A stretch of 16,017 nt of DNA from an uncultured Campylobacter sp. Its GTDB lineage: Bacteria; Campylobacterota; Campylobacteria; Campylobacterales; Campylobacteraceae. Shown here one piece after another: positions 7,576 through 14,626 of the stretch (the first letter of the stretch is position 1; each line of letters opens with the position of its first letter). The stretch is taken from assembly GCF_938017775.1 (NCBI RefSeq), contig NZ_CALIIU010000069.1:1-16017 (forward strand), read 5' to 3'. A program made the position numbers and the translations under genes. The notes beneath the pieces were generated by a model. The model made no database searches. It worked only from the letters and a program-made list of their open reading frames with translations, and was not told the origin of the DNA.

Positions 7576-9060
7576 CTACTCGAATTCTATCTTTTTTAGA
7601 TAATCGTATAAATTTAGCACAGCGATAAATAGCGTTAAAATCGCGGGTCCCAAGATCACGCCCCAGAACCCGAACGTACTAATGCCCGAAAGCATCGAGA
7701 AGAAGATCAGCATCTCGTTGATGTTTGCGGGGTTTTCGACCAATCGCGAGTTGATAAATTTGATCACGAGCGGCTTTACGAAGCTGTCCGCGAGCGTCGA
7801 AATCAGTATCACGCAATACGCCATTATCACGATCGCGCCCGAGGTGCTGCCCCCCGCTAGCACATATAGCGCTGTGGGCACGTAGATGAGCGCGCCGCCG
7901 ACTGCAGGGATGAGCGAGCAGAAGGCGAAAAGCACCCCCATCAGTAGCGCGTCAAAGCCGAAGATCCCCGCGATGATCGAAAACAAAAAGCCCTGCAATA
8001 CGGCGTTGAATATGGTCGAGTAAAACACGACGCTCATCGTATTTGCCGTCTCGGAAAAGATATAATCGATCTGCGCGGGCTCGACGGGTAGAATTTTTTT
8101 GAAAAAGCGCTTAAAGCTCTCGCCATAGAGGTATGCAAAAAAGCAAAACACGACGATAAGCACCATATCGACGATAAATTTCGCGCTGGATTTCCCGACG
8201 ACCGAGAGGTAGGAGATGATCTGCTTCGCCACGCCCGCAACGTCTAGGTTTGCTAAAAACGAGCGGAACTGCGCATTAAATTTTTCAAAAGGCCCGGGCA
8301 GCCTGATGTCTAGGCTCTGAACGTAGCTAAGCGCGTCGTTTAAGCGCGCCATATCGAAGCTCGCGGCGTTTTTGGCGATCTCGATCACTGCGTAGATGAA
8401 GGGCACGAAAAAAAGTGCGCAGAGCAAAAACAGGCTAAGCACCGAGGCTAGCGTGCGCCTGCCGCGGCACAGCTTCGTTACTTTAGTGTGCAGACCCGAG
8501 GTCGCCACCGCCATCAGTACGCCGATTGCGATCACCATCAAAAACGGCGAGAACAGATAGATCACACAGCAAAACATCAGCAAAGTAGCGCCTATAAAAA
8601 ATATCTTGCTCGTTTTCGCACGCCCGCTAGCCTTGGCAAGGCCCGCCTTCATACCCGCAGCGGCTCCGGAAGCGGCAGCAGCGCCTAGCGCGGAAGCACC
8701 AGCAGATGAGACTTTGTCGGTTGCGGTCCAGTTTTTGCTTTGATTTTCGGCAGCGGTTTTAGTCCTGCCTTCCGCGGCGCCTAACACAGCTGCGTCCGCT
8801 TTATCAGCGTCGGTATTTACTTTAGCGACTTTAACCCCGCTTTCAACACCGACATTGGCTCCGCTTCCGCTTTGATTTTCGGCGCCGATTTTAGCTCTTT
8901 TTTCGGCGGCGGCTTCGATTTTGCCCCCCTCATTATTTGCAGTCTGATTTTCGGTGAAATTTTGAGCCTCGCTTTTGGCGTTATTCTCGGCGTTGTTTTG
9001 AGCCATGTTTTCAGCCTGGTTTTCATTGCGGCTTGCGGCGTTATCTTTTGGCGTCGGCAA
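7576..9060 (-). CDS. AI-2E/PerM-family membrane transporter with Asn-rich N-terminus
   Basis: The C-terminal 358 residues (from the Met at 8652) form a complete AI-2E family (formerly UPF0118/PerM) protein, a multi-pass exporter-like family of uncertain substrate. It has a paired hydrophobic N-terminal region, a long amphipathic middle, and the late GFWGVILGPAILTLFIAVLNLYD-type helices typical of the family (described by position, near the C-terminus). Ahead of this lies a low-complexity stretch rich in Asn, Ala, Glu and Lys with four xENQ units. Three starts are possible. The TTG at 9060 has AAAGGA 7 bases upstream and is my choice. The ATG at 9165 has no ribosome binding site and would translate a strongly AT-rich leader. 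The ATG at 8652 gives the normal family length but leaves the open frame unexplained. An AI-2E gene next to ruvB is also known in C. jejuni. Confidence 0.8.
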   Translation of the reverse strand: MPTPKDNAASRNENQAENMAQNNAENNAKSEAQNFTENQTANNEGGKIEAAAEKRAKIGAENQSGSGANVGVESGVKVAKVNTDADKADAAVLGAAEGRTKTAAENQSKNWTATDKVSSAGASALGAAAASGAAAGMKAGLAKASGRAKTSKIFFIGATLLMFCCVIYLFSPFLMVIAIGVLMAVATSGLHTKVTKLCRGRRTLASVLSLFLLCALFFVPFIYAVIEIAKNAASFDMARLNDALSYVQSLDIRLPGPFEKFNAQFRSFLANLDVAGVAKQIISYLSVVGKSSAKFIVDMVLIVVFCFFAYLYGESFKRFFKKILPVEPAQIDYIFSETANTMSVVFYSTIFNAVLQGFLFSIIAGIFGFDALLMGVLFAFCSLIPAVGGALIYVPTALYVLAGGSTSGAIVIMAYCVILISTLADSFVKPLVIKFINSRLVENPANINEMLIFFSMLSGISTFGFWGVILGPAILTLFIAVLNLYDYLKKIEFE

Positions 9061-9186
9061 AATTTTATCCTTTTGAAATTTGATGACGTATTTTATAAAT
9101 TTTTTTATCAGATTTCGATTAAATTTTGAAATTTCATAGAATTTACGAGCAGCGTTCTCGCACATACAGCGCGCGACGACGCAACG

Positions 9187-9308
9187 GGTGTGTTTATTAA
9201 AATTTCGAAGTAAAATTTAAAAGACTAAAGGCGGCGGGCTGACACAAAGTGTACGCCCAAGCACCCGCCTAGCAATAACCCATAGGCGGCGCGCGACGTA
9301 AACACACC
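9187..9308. repeat. Nested inverted repeats between ruvB and the AI-2E gene
   Basis: GGTGTGTTTA (9187-9196) and TAAACACACC (9299-9308) are perfect 10-bp inverted copies 102 bases apart. Inside them GGCGGG (9233-9238) pairs with CCCGCC (9264-9269), and GCCTA (9267-9271) pairs with TAGGC (9283-9287). The direct repeat GCGCGCGACG also occurs at 9169-9178 and 9289-9298. The block fills the gap downstream of ruvB, so it may act as a terminator-like structure, a small MITE-like insertion or a structured RNA. No function can be assigned. Confidence 0.5.
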
Positions 9309-9350
9309 GCAAGAGACCCGCAAAGCCCGATTAAATTTTAAACCCGCAGA

Positions 9351-10367
9351 TCACTCCTCAAACAGATTTCTCTCTGCGGTCTTTAGCACGCGACCGAGCG
9401 CCTCGCGCGCCTTATCGGTTGCGATGCGGCCTTTGGCGGTCTTTTCGATGTAGCCGTTGGCGAGCAGATAGGGCTCGATTACGTCCTCGATCGTGCCCTC
9501 ATCCTCGCTAAGCGCCGCCGCGATCGTGCTAAGCCCCAAGGCACGGCGCTTGGCGTCAAATAAAATTTCCAAATATTTTATATCCATCTCGTCAAAGCCT
9601 TGCTCGTCCACGCCCAGCGCTTCAAGCCCTTCGCGCGCGCGATCGTGCGAGATAGCGTCCTCGTCGCGCACCTCGGCAAAATCGCGTATGCGGCGCAGCA
9701 GCCTCAGCGCAATACGCGGAGTACCGCGAGAGCGGCGCGCGATCTCGGCGCTGGCATCGGCCGCGCTCTCCTTGCCGAGTTTAACAGAAGCGATCTGCAC
9801 TATCCGCGCAAGCTCGGCGTGCGTGTAAAACTGCAAGCGAAACTGCATGCCGAAGCGATCCCGCAGCGGCGCGGAGATCATGCCCGCTCGCGTCGTGGCG
9901 CCGATGAGCGTAAAGTGCGGAATGTCGATCTTGATGGTCTGCGCGGCGGGACCCGAGCCGATGATAATGTCGAGGCGGAAGTCCTCCATCGCCGAATACA
10001 GCACCTCCTCGATCGCGGGGCTTAGGCGGTGGATCTCGTCGATGAAAAGCATGTCGCCGCTTTGCATGTTCGTTAAAATCGCCGCCAGATCGCCCGCCTT
10101 TTCGATCATCGGCGCGGCGGTAACCTTGATAGCGGCGCCCATTTGAGCGGCGATGATGTGCGCTAGCGTGGTTTTGCCTAGCCCCGGCGGCCCGTAGAAA
10201 AGCACGTGATCGAGCACGTCGGCGCGCTTTTTCGCCGCGGTGATCGCGATAGCGAGGTTTGATTTGATCTTCTCCTGCCCCACGTAATCCTCGAAGCTCG
10301 ACGGGCGCAGCGAGCTCTCCACGCTCTCATCGAGCTGCATCTTTTCGATCTCTACAATTCTGTCCAT
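9351..10367 (-). CDS. ruvB: Holliday junction branch migration helicase RuvB
   Basis: RuvB is the hexameric AAA+ motor that drives branch migration of Holliday junctions with RuvA. The 338-residue product is full length. Visible motifs are Walker A GPPGLGKTT (59-67), Walker B LFIDEIH (107-113), sensor 1 GATTR (156-160), and the arginine finger in PLRDRFG (R169). The C-terminal winged-helix DNA-binding domain is present, with the conserved IEPYL and a GRIATD stretch. The ATG at 10367 follows an AGAGAG purine stretch 5 bases upstream. ruvA is not in the window, which is usual for Campylobacter, where the ruv genes are scattered. The AI-2E family gene lies downstream on the same strand after 290 bases. 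Confidence 0.98.
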   Translation of the reverse strand: MDRIVEIEKMQLDESVESSLRPSSFEDYVGQEKIKSNLAIAITAAKKRADVLDHVLFYGPPGLGKTTLAHIIAAQMGAAIKVTAAPMIEKAGDLAAILTNMQSGDMLFIDEIHRLSPAIEEVLYSAMEDFRLDIIIGSGPAAQTIKIDIPHFTLIGATTRAGMISAPLRDRFGMQFRLQFYTHAELARIVQIASVKLGKESAADASAEIARRSRGTPRIALRLLRRIRDFAEVRDEDAISHDRAREGLEALGVDEQGFDEMDIKYLEILFDAKRRALGLSTIAAALSEDEGTIEDVIEPYLLANGYIEKTAKGRIATDKAREALGRVLKTAERNLFEE

Positions 10368-10391
10368 AATCTCTCTTTAATCGTTTTTAAA

Positions 10392-10400
10392 ATTTTAGCA
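10392..10400 (-). promoter_or_regulatory. Predicted ruvB extended -10 promoter
   Basis: On the minus strand TGC followed by TAAAAT (10400 down to 10392) gives an extended -10 box. Transcription would start near 10385 and leave a leader of about 18 bases before the ruvB ATG. The same nine bases TGCTAAAAT occur upstream of panB at a similar distance, which supports both calls. Confidence 0.4.
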
Positions 10401-10444
10401 AGTGTAGCGAAAAATGGCTAAATTTTGACAATTTTAGTAAGGCG

Positions 10445-10458
10445 CCGTCTTTGCGAGC
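10445..10458 (+). repeat. Dispersed repeat CCGTCTTTGCGAGC, copy 1
   Basis: This 14-base word recurs exactly at 15347-15360. Both copies are followed within 25 bases by GAGCGGA or GCGGAA and then TAAAATTTG-like sequence, so the relationship extends past the identical core. Both lie in gaps just outside genes. It resembles the very common bacterial interspersed word GTCATTGCGAGC, which is my recollection and not a search result. Confidence 0.5.
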
Positions 10459-11154
10459 GGAATAAAATTTGCCGCGCGGAATTTTACGGTACGTGCTTAG
10501 GGTTGGAGCTAAAAAGCAAAGCACCCGTCGCGAAAGACTGCGAAATTTTAGCGCGGCGGGTTTAAAACTACGCCCATGCCACTACGCCCGCTATGCCTTA
10601 AGTGGGAATTTCACCGCAGCTGCCGCCAAACAGCGCGCCGAATGGTAACTGCGCTAAATTTTAATGTGTAGAATTTGATCGCGTAGAATTTAAGACTTTG
10701 GCGTTCGCGAGCAGCGATTGCAGGGCGGCGGTGCAAAATTTAGCGCGTAGAATTTAGTGGCAAAATTTGGCTGTTTGAAAAATACGCGCGAGATTTTGCG
10801 ACGTGAAATTCGGCGCCTGGAATTTTACAGCGAAATTTTACGGCGAAATTTTACCTCGTAGAATTTTAATTCGGATTTTGTTTTTGCGGCAGCGAGGGTT
10901 AAAATCTGCACTTCAAGCTTAGCGGCACGCAGCTAGCCAGAATTCCGTATCGCGCAGTCGGTTAAAATTTTGCAAGAAATTCTGCGTAGAATTTTATGCA
11001 AAATTTTGCCTTGCGCGCTTGCACGGCTAGGTAAAATTTCGCGTGGAGTTTGGTATTTCGCGACTGCTTGGAATTCGGCGCGGATTGTAAAATTTACCGC
11101 TAAGCTTAACGCGGGCTCGGGCGATTAAATTTAGCCTCGCGATCTCACGACGCC

Positions 11155-11829
11155 TTATCGATCGCTCTCTTTGATCAAGACACTTTTATTGTCGTCGTCA
11201 CTCTTACAAAGCACTCTATAATCTGATATTTCAATTGCGTATAAAAATACTACGCCGTCGCTTTGAAATTTTTTCGAGCAGCCCTTGGCATATAGCTCGG
11301 CGAGTTTTGGACTATCGAGAACATAAAACTCATAGCTATCGGCAAAGTGCTCCATATAACTATAGGTGATGCTCGCCCAAGGCACCCCGCTATCGCCGCT
11401 TCTATTTAGCACGATGGTTCTGGCATTTATCGCCGCGAGCTTTGATTTTAGCTGCCCAAACGTCTTTTTGTCCCAGCCGATGAGTTTCAACCCCTCGCCG
11501 ATACCCGGCGCATTATCCCTGAAAATGGAATTTGAATAAAATTTCGTCTCGTTGCCGTCCAAATCAATCCAAATATACTCATCGCCGTAGGTGCTCTGGA
11601 TCGTAACGCGCAAATTTTTAGGGAAGTTGCGACCTGCAAAAGCTAACAGGTCTAGAAATTTCTCACGATTTTGCTCGTAGTTTTGCATAGGCGGGGCTTT
11701 ATCCAGTTCCATATCATCTTTATCAAAGAAAGAATTAAACGCGAAAAATGCCGCCAAAATCGGCAGCACCTTTACGCAAAAAAGCAAGCCCAGAGCCGCG
11801 GCTATGATGATTTTTAAAGCTTTAGCCAA
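11155..11829 (-). CDS. Hypothetical membrane-anchored protein
   Basis: I do not recognise this 224-residue protein. Residues 5-33 are one hydrophobic segment after a Lys-containing start, so it is probably an inner-membrane anchor or uncleaved signal with the rest outside the cytoplasm. The remainder is soluble, mixed alpha/beta, with many aromatic and charged residues (for example YGDEYIWIDLDGNE and GVPWASITYSYMEHF) and two late cysteines. The start is a TTG at 11829, supported by AAGGAG 5 bases upstream; no ATG lies nearby. It is on the same strand as vapBC, 104 bases downstream, and is followed by the long gap before ruvB. Base use is like the housekeeping genes rather than the AT-rich end. 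Confidence 0.7.
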   Translation of the reverse strand: MAKALKIIIAAALGLLFCVKVLPILAAFFAFNSFFDKDDMELDKAPPMQNYEQNREKFLDLLAFAGRNFPKNLRVTIQSTYGDEYIWIDLDGNETKFYSNSIFRDNAPGIGEGLKLIGWDKKTFGQLKSKLAAINARTIVLNRSGDSGVPWASITYSYMEHFADSYEFYVLDSPKLAELYAKGCSKKFQSDGVVFLYAIEISDYRVLCKSDDDNKSVLIKESDR

Positions 11830-11933
11830 ATTTTCTCCTTAAATTTTATAAGCCGTTTAGGCCTGACGATTAATTTGCGGCGAGAGCAAAATTTAAACGC
11901 CCGCCGTGCAGCGTAAATTTTAAAATTTCAAAT

Positions 11934-12338
11934 TTACATCCAATTTTCTATTTTAAGCCCGCTTATATTTTTGAAATATTTTTCGTTATTCGTAACGAGC
12001 GTGCAGCCGCGCGATAGGACATTCGCAGCGATCAACATATCCATGTCGCCTATTTTGCGATTGACAGCCGTTAGTTCGCGGCGCACTACACCATATACCT
12101 GAGCATCGCGCATGCCAAATGGTAAAATGTTAAAATTTGAGATAAACTCGTCTATTAGCCGTAAATTTAACTCTTTGCGCTTTGAATTTTCCGCACCAAA
12201 TCTCAGCTCGACAACGGTAATAAGCGAGATAAAAATATCCGATCTTTGGTGTTTTGTCAGACGATCAAGTATTTTAGGAGCGTATTTTTCGTCATTATTT
12301 ATCAAATATATACAAATATTCGTATCTAAAACGATCAT
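11934..12338 (-). CDS. vapC: VapC-type PIN-domain ribonuclease toxin
   Basis: This is the toxin of a type II toxin-antitoxin pair. VapC proteins are Mg-dependent RNases, often cutting tRNA, that stop translation when freed from the antitoxin. The 134-residue product is a full PIN domain. The acidic residues are D5 in VLDTNICIYLI, E44 in VVELRFGAE, D100 in IGDMDMLIAA, and the fourth position is in LVTNNEKYF (117 region, TNN form). It overlaps the antitoxin gene by 4 bases (ATGA), which is the classic coupling for these pairs. The real target RNA cannot be told from sequence. I see no missing catalytic residue, so the toxin looks intact. Confidence 0.9.
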   Translation of the reverse strand: MIVLDTNICIYLINNDEKYAPKILDRLTKHQRSDIFISLITVVELRFGAENSKRKELNLRLIDEFISNFNILPFGMRDAQVYGVVRRELTAVNRKIGDMDMLIAANVLSRGCTLVTNNEKYFKNISGLKIENWM

Positions 12339-12601
12339 TTATCAAATCCAAACTCGCGCTCGCTCGGGATCTGCTTGCCGCGCTTAATCTCCGCGTTTTT
12401 AAATTTTGCCAGCGTCGCAAGCAATCCATCCCACTCGCCGCTACGTTTGGGGATACTAAGCGTTATCTCGGTATCGCTAAGCTCTTTTATCGCAAGCTCC
12501 TTAACGCCTTCTAAATTTAGATATTTCGGGATACGAAGCGCTAAGGAGTTGCCGCTTTTAAATACTTTTAAAGTTTTATCGTTAGCTGCTTTGACTTTCA
12601 T
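12335..12601 (-). CDS. vapB: VapB-type antitoxin, AbrB/MazE-like DNA-binding fold
   Basis: This is the antitoxin partner of the downstream PIN toxin. Residues 8-50 form the swapped-hairpin AbrB/SpoVT motif (TLKVFKSGNSLALRIPKYL, then a strand ending ITLSIP). That domain binds the operon's own promoter, and the C-terminal tail (about 51-88, with WDGLLATLAKF) wraps the toxin. At 88 residues it has normal length. The ATG at 12601 follows AAAAGGAG by 5 bases. A TATATT at 12635-12630 is a possible -10 box, and nearby near-palindromic AAATTTTTAAAATTT could be the operator. It lies 63 bases downstream of panB on the same strand, so it could be read from panB too. Confidence 0.88.
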   Translation of the reverse strand: MKVKAANDKTLKVFKSGNSLALRIPKYLNLEGVKELAIKELSDTEITLSIPKRSGEWDGLLATLAKFKNAEIKRGKQIPSEREFGFDK

Positions 12602-12664
12602 CTATGCTCCTTTTATTTATTGGTTTTAGAATATATAAATTTTTAAAATTTAGCCCAAATCTCG

Positions 12665-13462
12665 CTACTGCCTATATTCAAACTCCTCGCTTGGGAAGCT
12701 CTCGTCCTTCACTTCGCGCGCGTATTCGCGCACCGCGCCTTTTACCAGCGCAGCGCCGTCTAAATAACGCTTAACGAATTTCGGCCGAAACTCCGTGAAA
12801 AATCCGCACATATCGCTCCACACGAGCACCTGTCCGTCTATGCCCGCGCCCGCGCCGATACCGATGACGGGCACGTCAGTGCCGAGTGCCACTTGATTTG
12901 CGACCGAGCAGATCGTCCCCTCGACCAGCAGTAGCACTGCGCCCGCCTCGGCAAGTGCTCTGGCGTCGCTTAAGACCTCGCGCGCACCCTCCTCTCCGCG
13001 TCCGCTTACCTTGTAGCCGCCAGTAAAGCGCGAAAACTGCGGCTTTAGCCCGATGTGGCTCATCACGGCGATGCCGTTTCGATTAAGCAGCGCCACGGTA
13101 TCTGCCATATGCGCGCCGCCTTCGATCTTAACGGCGTCGCAGCCGGTACTCTCATAGACTTTGGCGCAGTTTTGCAGTGCGAGCTCTGGCGTCGCGCACG
13201 AGCAAAACGGCATATCCACGACCATATACGCTCGCTTGAGCCCCCGTCTTACGGCGCGCGCGTGATAGATCATCTGCTCTACGCTTGCACCCAGGGTCTC
13301 GGAGTGCCCGCCGAAGCTCATATTTAGGCTGTCGCCTACGAGCACCATATCGACCTCGTCGTCGAAAATTTTAGCAAAAAGCGCGTCATAGGCAGTGATC
13401 ATCACGATCTTTTCGCCGGATTTTTTCATCTCGTATAATTTAGAAAGCGTGATTTTTGACAT
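12665..13462 (-). CDS. panB: 3-methyl-2-oxobutanoate hydroxymethyltransferase PanB
   Basis: PanB transfers a hydroxymethyl group from methylenetetrahydrofolate to ketoisovalerate, giving ketopantoate, the first step of pantothenate and coenzyme A synthesis. The 265-residue product covers the whole TIM-barrel. The metal and substrate ligands are D44 in VGDSLNM and D83 in VVDMPF, with VKIEGG (111-116) and the catalytic Glu E181 in LLLVEGT. Other conserved stretches are MITAYDALFAK, MSHIGLKPQ, VIGIGAG and DGQVLVWSDMCG. The stretch after E181 (GTICSVANQVAL) is less typical than the usual VP-containing form. The ATG at 13462 follows AAAGGAG by 5 bases. panC and panD are not nearby. Transcription diverges from ssrA. 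Confidence 0.95.
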   Translation of the reverse strand: MSKITLSKLYEMKKSGEKIVMITAYDALFAKIFDDEVDMVLVGDSLNMSFGGHSETLGASVEQMIYHARAVRRGLKRAYMVVDMPFCSCATPELALQNCAKVYESTGCDAVKIEGGAHMADTVALLNRNGIAVMSHIGLKPQFSRFTGGYKVSGRGEEGAREVLSDARALAEAGAVLLLVEGTICSVANQVALGTDVPVIGIGAGAGIDGQVLVWSDMCGFFTEFRPKFVKRYLDGAALVKGAVREYAREVKDESFPSEEFEYRQ

Positions 13463-13496
13463 TTTGACTCCTTTGCTAGATTAAAATTTAAATACA

Positions 13497-13505
13497 ATTT
13501 TAGCA
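13497..13505 (-). promoter_or_regulatory. Predicted panB extended -10 promoter
   Basis: On the minus strand TGC then TAAAAT (13505 down to 13497) forms an extended -10 box, giving a start near 13490 and a leader of about 28 bases before the panB ATG. It lies 10 bases from the -35 box of the divergent ssrA promoter, so the two polymerases could interfere. Confidence 0.4.
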
Positions 13506-13515
13506 TAAGCCGAAT

Positions 13516-13544
13516 TTGACATTTATAAAATTTTAAAGTAAAAT
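13516..13544 (+). promoter_or_regulatory. Near-consensus sigma-70 promoter of ssrA
   Basis: TTGACA (13516-13521) is a perfect -35 box, followed by a 17-base spacer and TAAAAT (13539-13544) as -10. Transcription would start about 13551, roughly 10 bases before the mature tmRNA 5' end, which fits removal of a short leader by RNase P. A full -35 is uncommon in this genus and suits a highly expressed stable RNA. Confidence 0.65.
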
Positions 13545-13560
13545 GCGCGCGCATTCTTTC

Positions 13561-13922
13561 GGGGGTGACTTGGCTTCGACGGGAACGGATGGGTCAAGGC
13601 GGCATGTCGCTTTGGATACAGCGTATAAAATCCAAACTAAATTTAAACGCAAACAACGTTAAATTTGCTCCTGCTTACGCTAAAGCTGCGTAAGTCCAGT
13701 CGAGCCCTGCTCTGCGCCGATACTATCTAAGCGCGGCGGCGGGTAATCTGCGATAGCGTAGCTCTGCGGCGTGACGAGCCGTAGGGTGAAATCCTAGTCT
13801 TTGCGCCGGCGGGTCGTTTTGGAAAGTGAGCGAGCCTGCGCGAGAACTTCACTTTTGCTAAACATGTAGAGGCTTTGGTCGTTTATTTTCGGACTGCGGT
13901 TCAATCCCGCACACCTCCACCA
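13561..13922 (+). ncRNA. ssrA: Transfer-messenger RNA (tmRNA)
   Basis: tmRNA rescues stalled ribosomes by acting as alanyl-tRNA and then as a short message that tags the broken protein for degradation. The 362-base molecule begins GGGGGTGACTTGGCTTCGAC, a hallmark 5' end. Its first seven bases GGGGGTG pair with CACCTCC near the 3' end, followed by ACCA at 13919-13922 with an encoded CCA. The T arm is TGCGG-TTCAATC-CCGCA. The tag frame starts at 13649. It is divergent from panB and has its own strong promoter. The AT-rich accessory block begins immediately after the 3' end. No clear T-run terminator is seen right behind it. Confidence 0.98.
13649..13693 (+). other. tmRNA proteolysis tag reading frame
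   Basis: Fourteen codons from GCA (13649) to TAA (13691-13693) encode ANNVKFAPAYAKAA. This is the Campylobacter-type SsrA tag, with a C-terminal AA needed for recognition by ClpXP and related proteases. It fixes the genus assignment more firmly than any other feature in the window. Confidence 0.95.
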
Positions 13923-14034
13923 ATTAAGTTATCTTTAAGTTTCAATCACTTCTTTTTACTTCTCTTTAATTCCCGTATATAGGTGCTTATCTTATATTTC
14001 GATTATTTTTCTCTCCTTTCATTTTTATTTTAGA

Positions 14035-14040
14035 TATAAT
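14035..14040 (+). promoter_or_regulatory. Predicted promoter of the immunity-like gene cluster
   Basis: A perfect TATAAT (14035-14040) follows a T-rich tract, the usual Campylobacter promoter form. The start would be near 14047, giving an unusually long leader of about 113 bases before the ATG at 14160. That leader holds an inverted pair CGAAAAA (14047-14053) and TTTTTCG (14075-14081), and two similar units ATTCAGGGGCTTTTT (14065-14079) and ATTAGGGGGTTTTT (14083-14096). Confidence 0.45.
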
Positions 14041-14159
14041 CTTTTCCGAAAAAATAAGGGACTAATTCAGGGGCTTTTTCGCATTAGGGGGTTTTTGTAA
14101 AAAAAGACGAAATAGAAAAATGGCAATGGCAATAATCTTTTACTTAAAAGGAGCGAATT

Positions 14160-14504
14160 ATGTTGTTTACAGATGAGGATTTTGTAAATATAGTGCCGCA
14201 GGATCTACTGGAGCGCGGTATAAACTTAAGAGAGAAGCTCGGTTTTTATGAAATCGCTTGGAAATTTGACGATGTAATGGAGGTGCTAAAAATCACAAGA
14301 GATAAAGGTATGATTATCCTAGGAGGAGACGTATATCGCCTAAGCGGTAATGAGCCCATCATCACATACGACGGCTGGAGTACCAACAGGGGAGTTAATA
14401 ATGCATTCGAAGTGGCGATCCAATATATCACTAATTATCGCGCTAAAAACGGAGATGATTTTATATATTATCCAGCCATTGGCCCCGGGCGGGTGCCCAA
14501 ATGA
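14160..14504 (+). CDS. Imm40-like immunity protein (putative)
   Basis: The 114-residue product resembles the Imm40 family, predicted immunity proteins of polymorphic toxin systems that bind and neutralise a partner toxin in the cytoplasm. The resemblance rests on the ILGGDVYRL stretch (53-61), the following TYDGW (69-73), and a C-terminal helix with AIQYITNY (86-93). The N-terminal half (ERGINLREKLGFYEIAW) also fits. There is no signal peptide or membrane segment. The ATG follows AAAAGGAG by 6 bases. No toxin gene is adjacent, so it would be an orphan immunity gene. The family name is from memory and not a search. The block is more AT-rich than the genes before the tmRNA, in keeping with transfer. 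Confidence 0.55.
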   Translation: MLFTDEDFVNIVPQDLLERGINLREKLGFYEIAWKFDDVMEVLKITRDKGMIILGGDVYRLSGNEPIITYDGWSTNRGVNNAFEVAIQYITNYRAKNGDDFIYYPAIGPGRVPK

Positions 14505-14569
14505 AAATTTTAATTGGATTGCGCGAATAAAATATCGGCAACCGATTAAATTTTAAAAGGAAAAACAAT

Positions 14570-14626
14570 ATGAAATTTAGAATTTTAGAACCGAAGCTTT
14601 ATGAAAAGACAAGGATATGGCTATAG
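14570..14626 (+). CDS. 18-codon reading frame with good ribosome binding site
   Basis: An ATG at 14570 lies 7 bases after AAAAGGA and opens 18 codons (MKFRILEPKLYEKTRIWL) before TAG at 14624-14626. It overlaps the first 26 bases of the next gene in another frame. It could be a leader peptide that brings ribosomes to the weaker downstream start, or the true N-terminus of that protein separated by a frameshift. Neither is proven. Confidence 0.25.
   Translation: MKFRILEPKLYEKTRIWL

Larger units (their letters stand above)
10368..11154. other. Gene-free gap with degenerate AATTTTA words
   Basis: About 790 bases upstream of ruvB with no supportable gene on either strand. It is filled with short A/T-rich words in GC-rich surroundings. 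TAGAATTT occurs five times (10669, 10684, 10748, 10859, 10987), mostly preceded by GCG or TCG. GCGAAATTTTAC is tandem at 10830-10841 and 10843-10854 with a related GGAATTTTAC at 10819. A hairpin pairs GTGCTT (10493-10498) with AAGCAC (10519-10524). The stretch also carries one copy of the dispersed CCGTCTTTGCGAGC repeat. It may be decayed DNA or a scaffold for a nucleoid protein. Confidence 0.5.

Noticed and set aside
8872..9129. Hydrophobic 85-codon plus-strand frame opposite the AI-2E gene
   Set aside because: It is the antisense reading of the Asn/Glu-rich repeat, which automatically gives Phe/Val/Ile-rich sequence. It has no ribosome binding site or family resemblance.
9493..10146. Plus-strand frames opposite ruvB
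   Set aside because: They are shadows of the well-conserved ruvB coding strand in GC-rich codons, rich in Ser/Arg with no recognisable domain.
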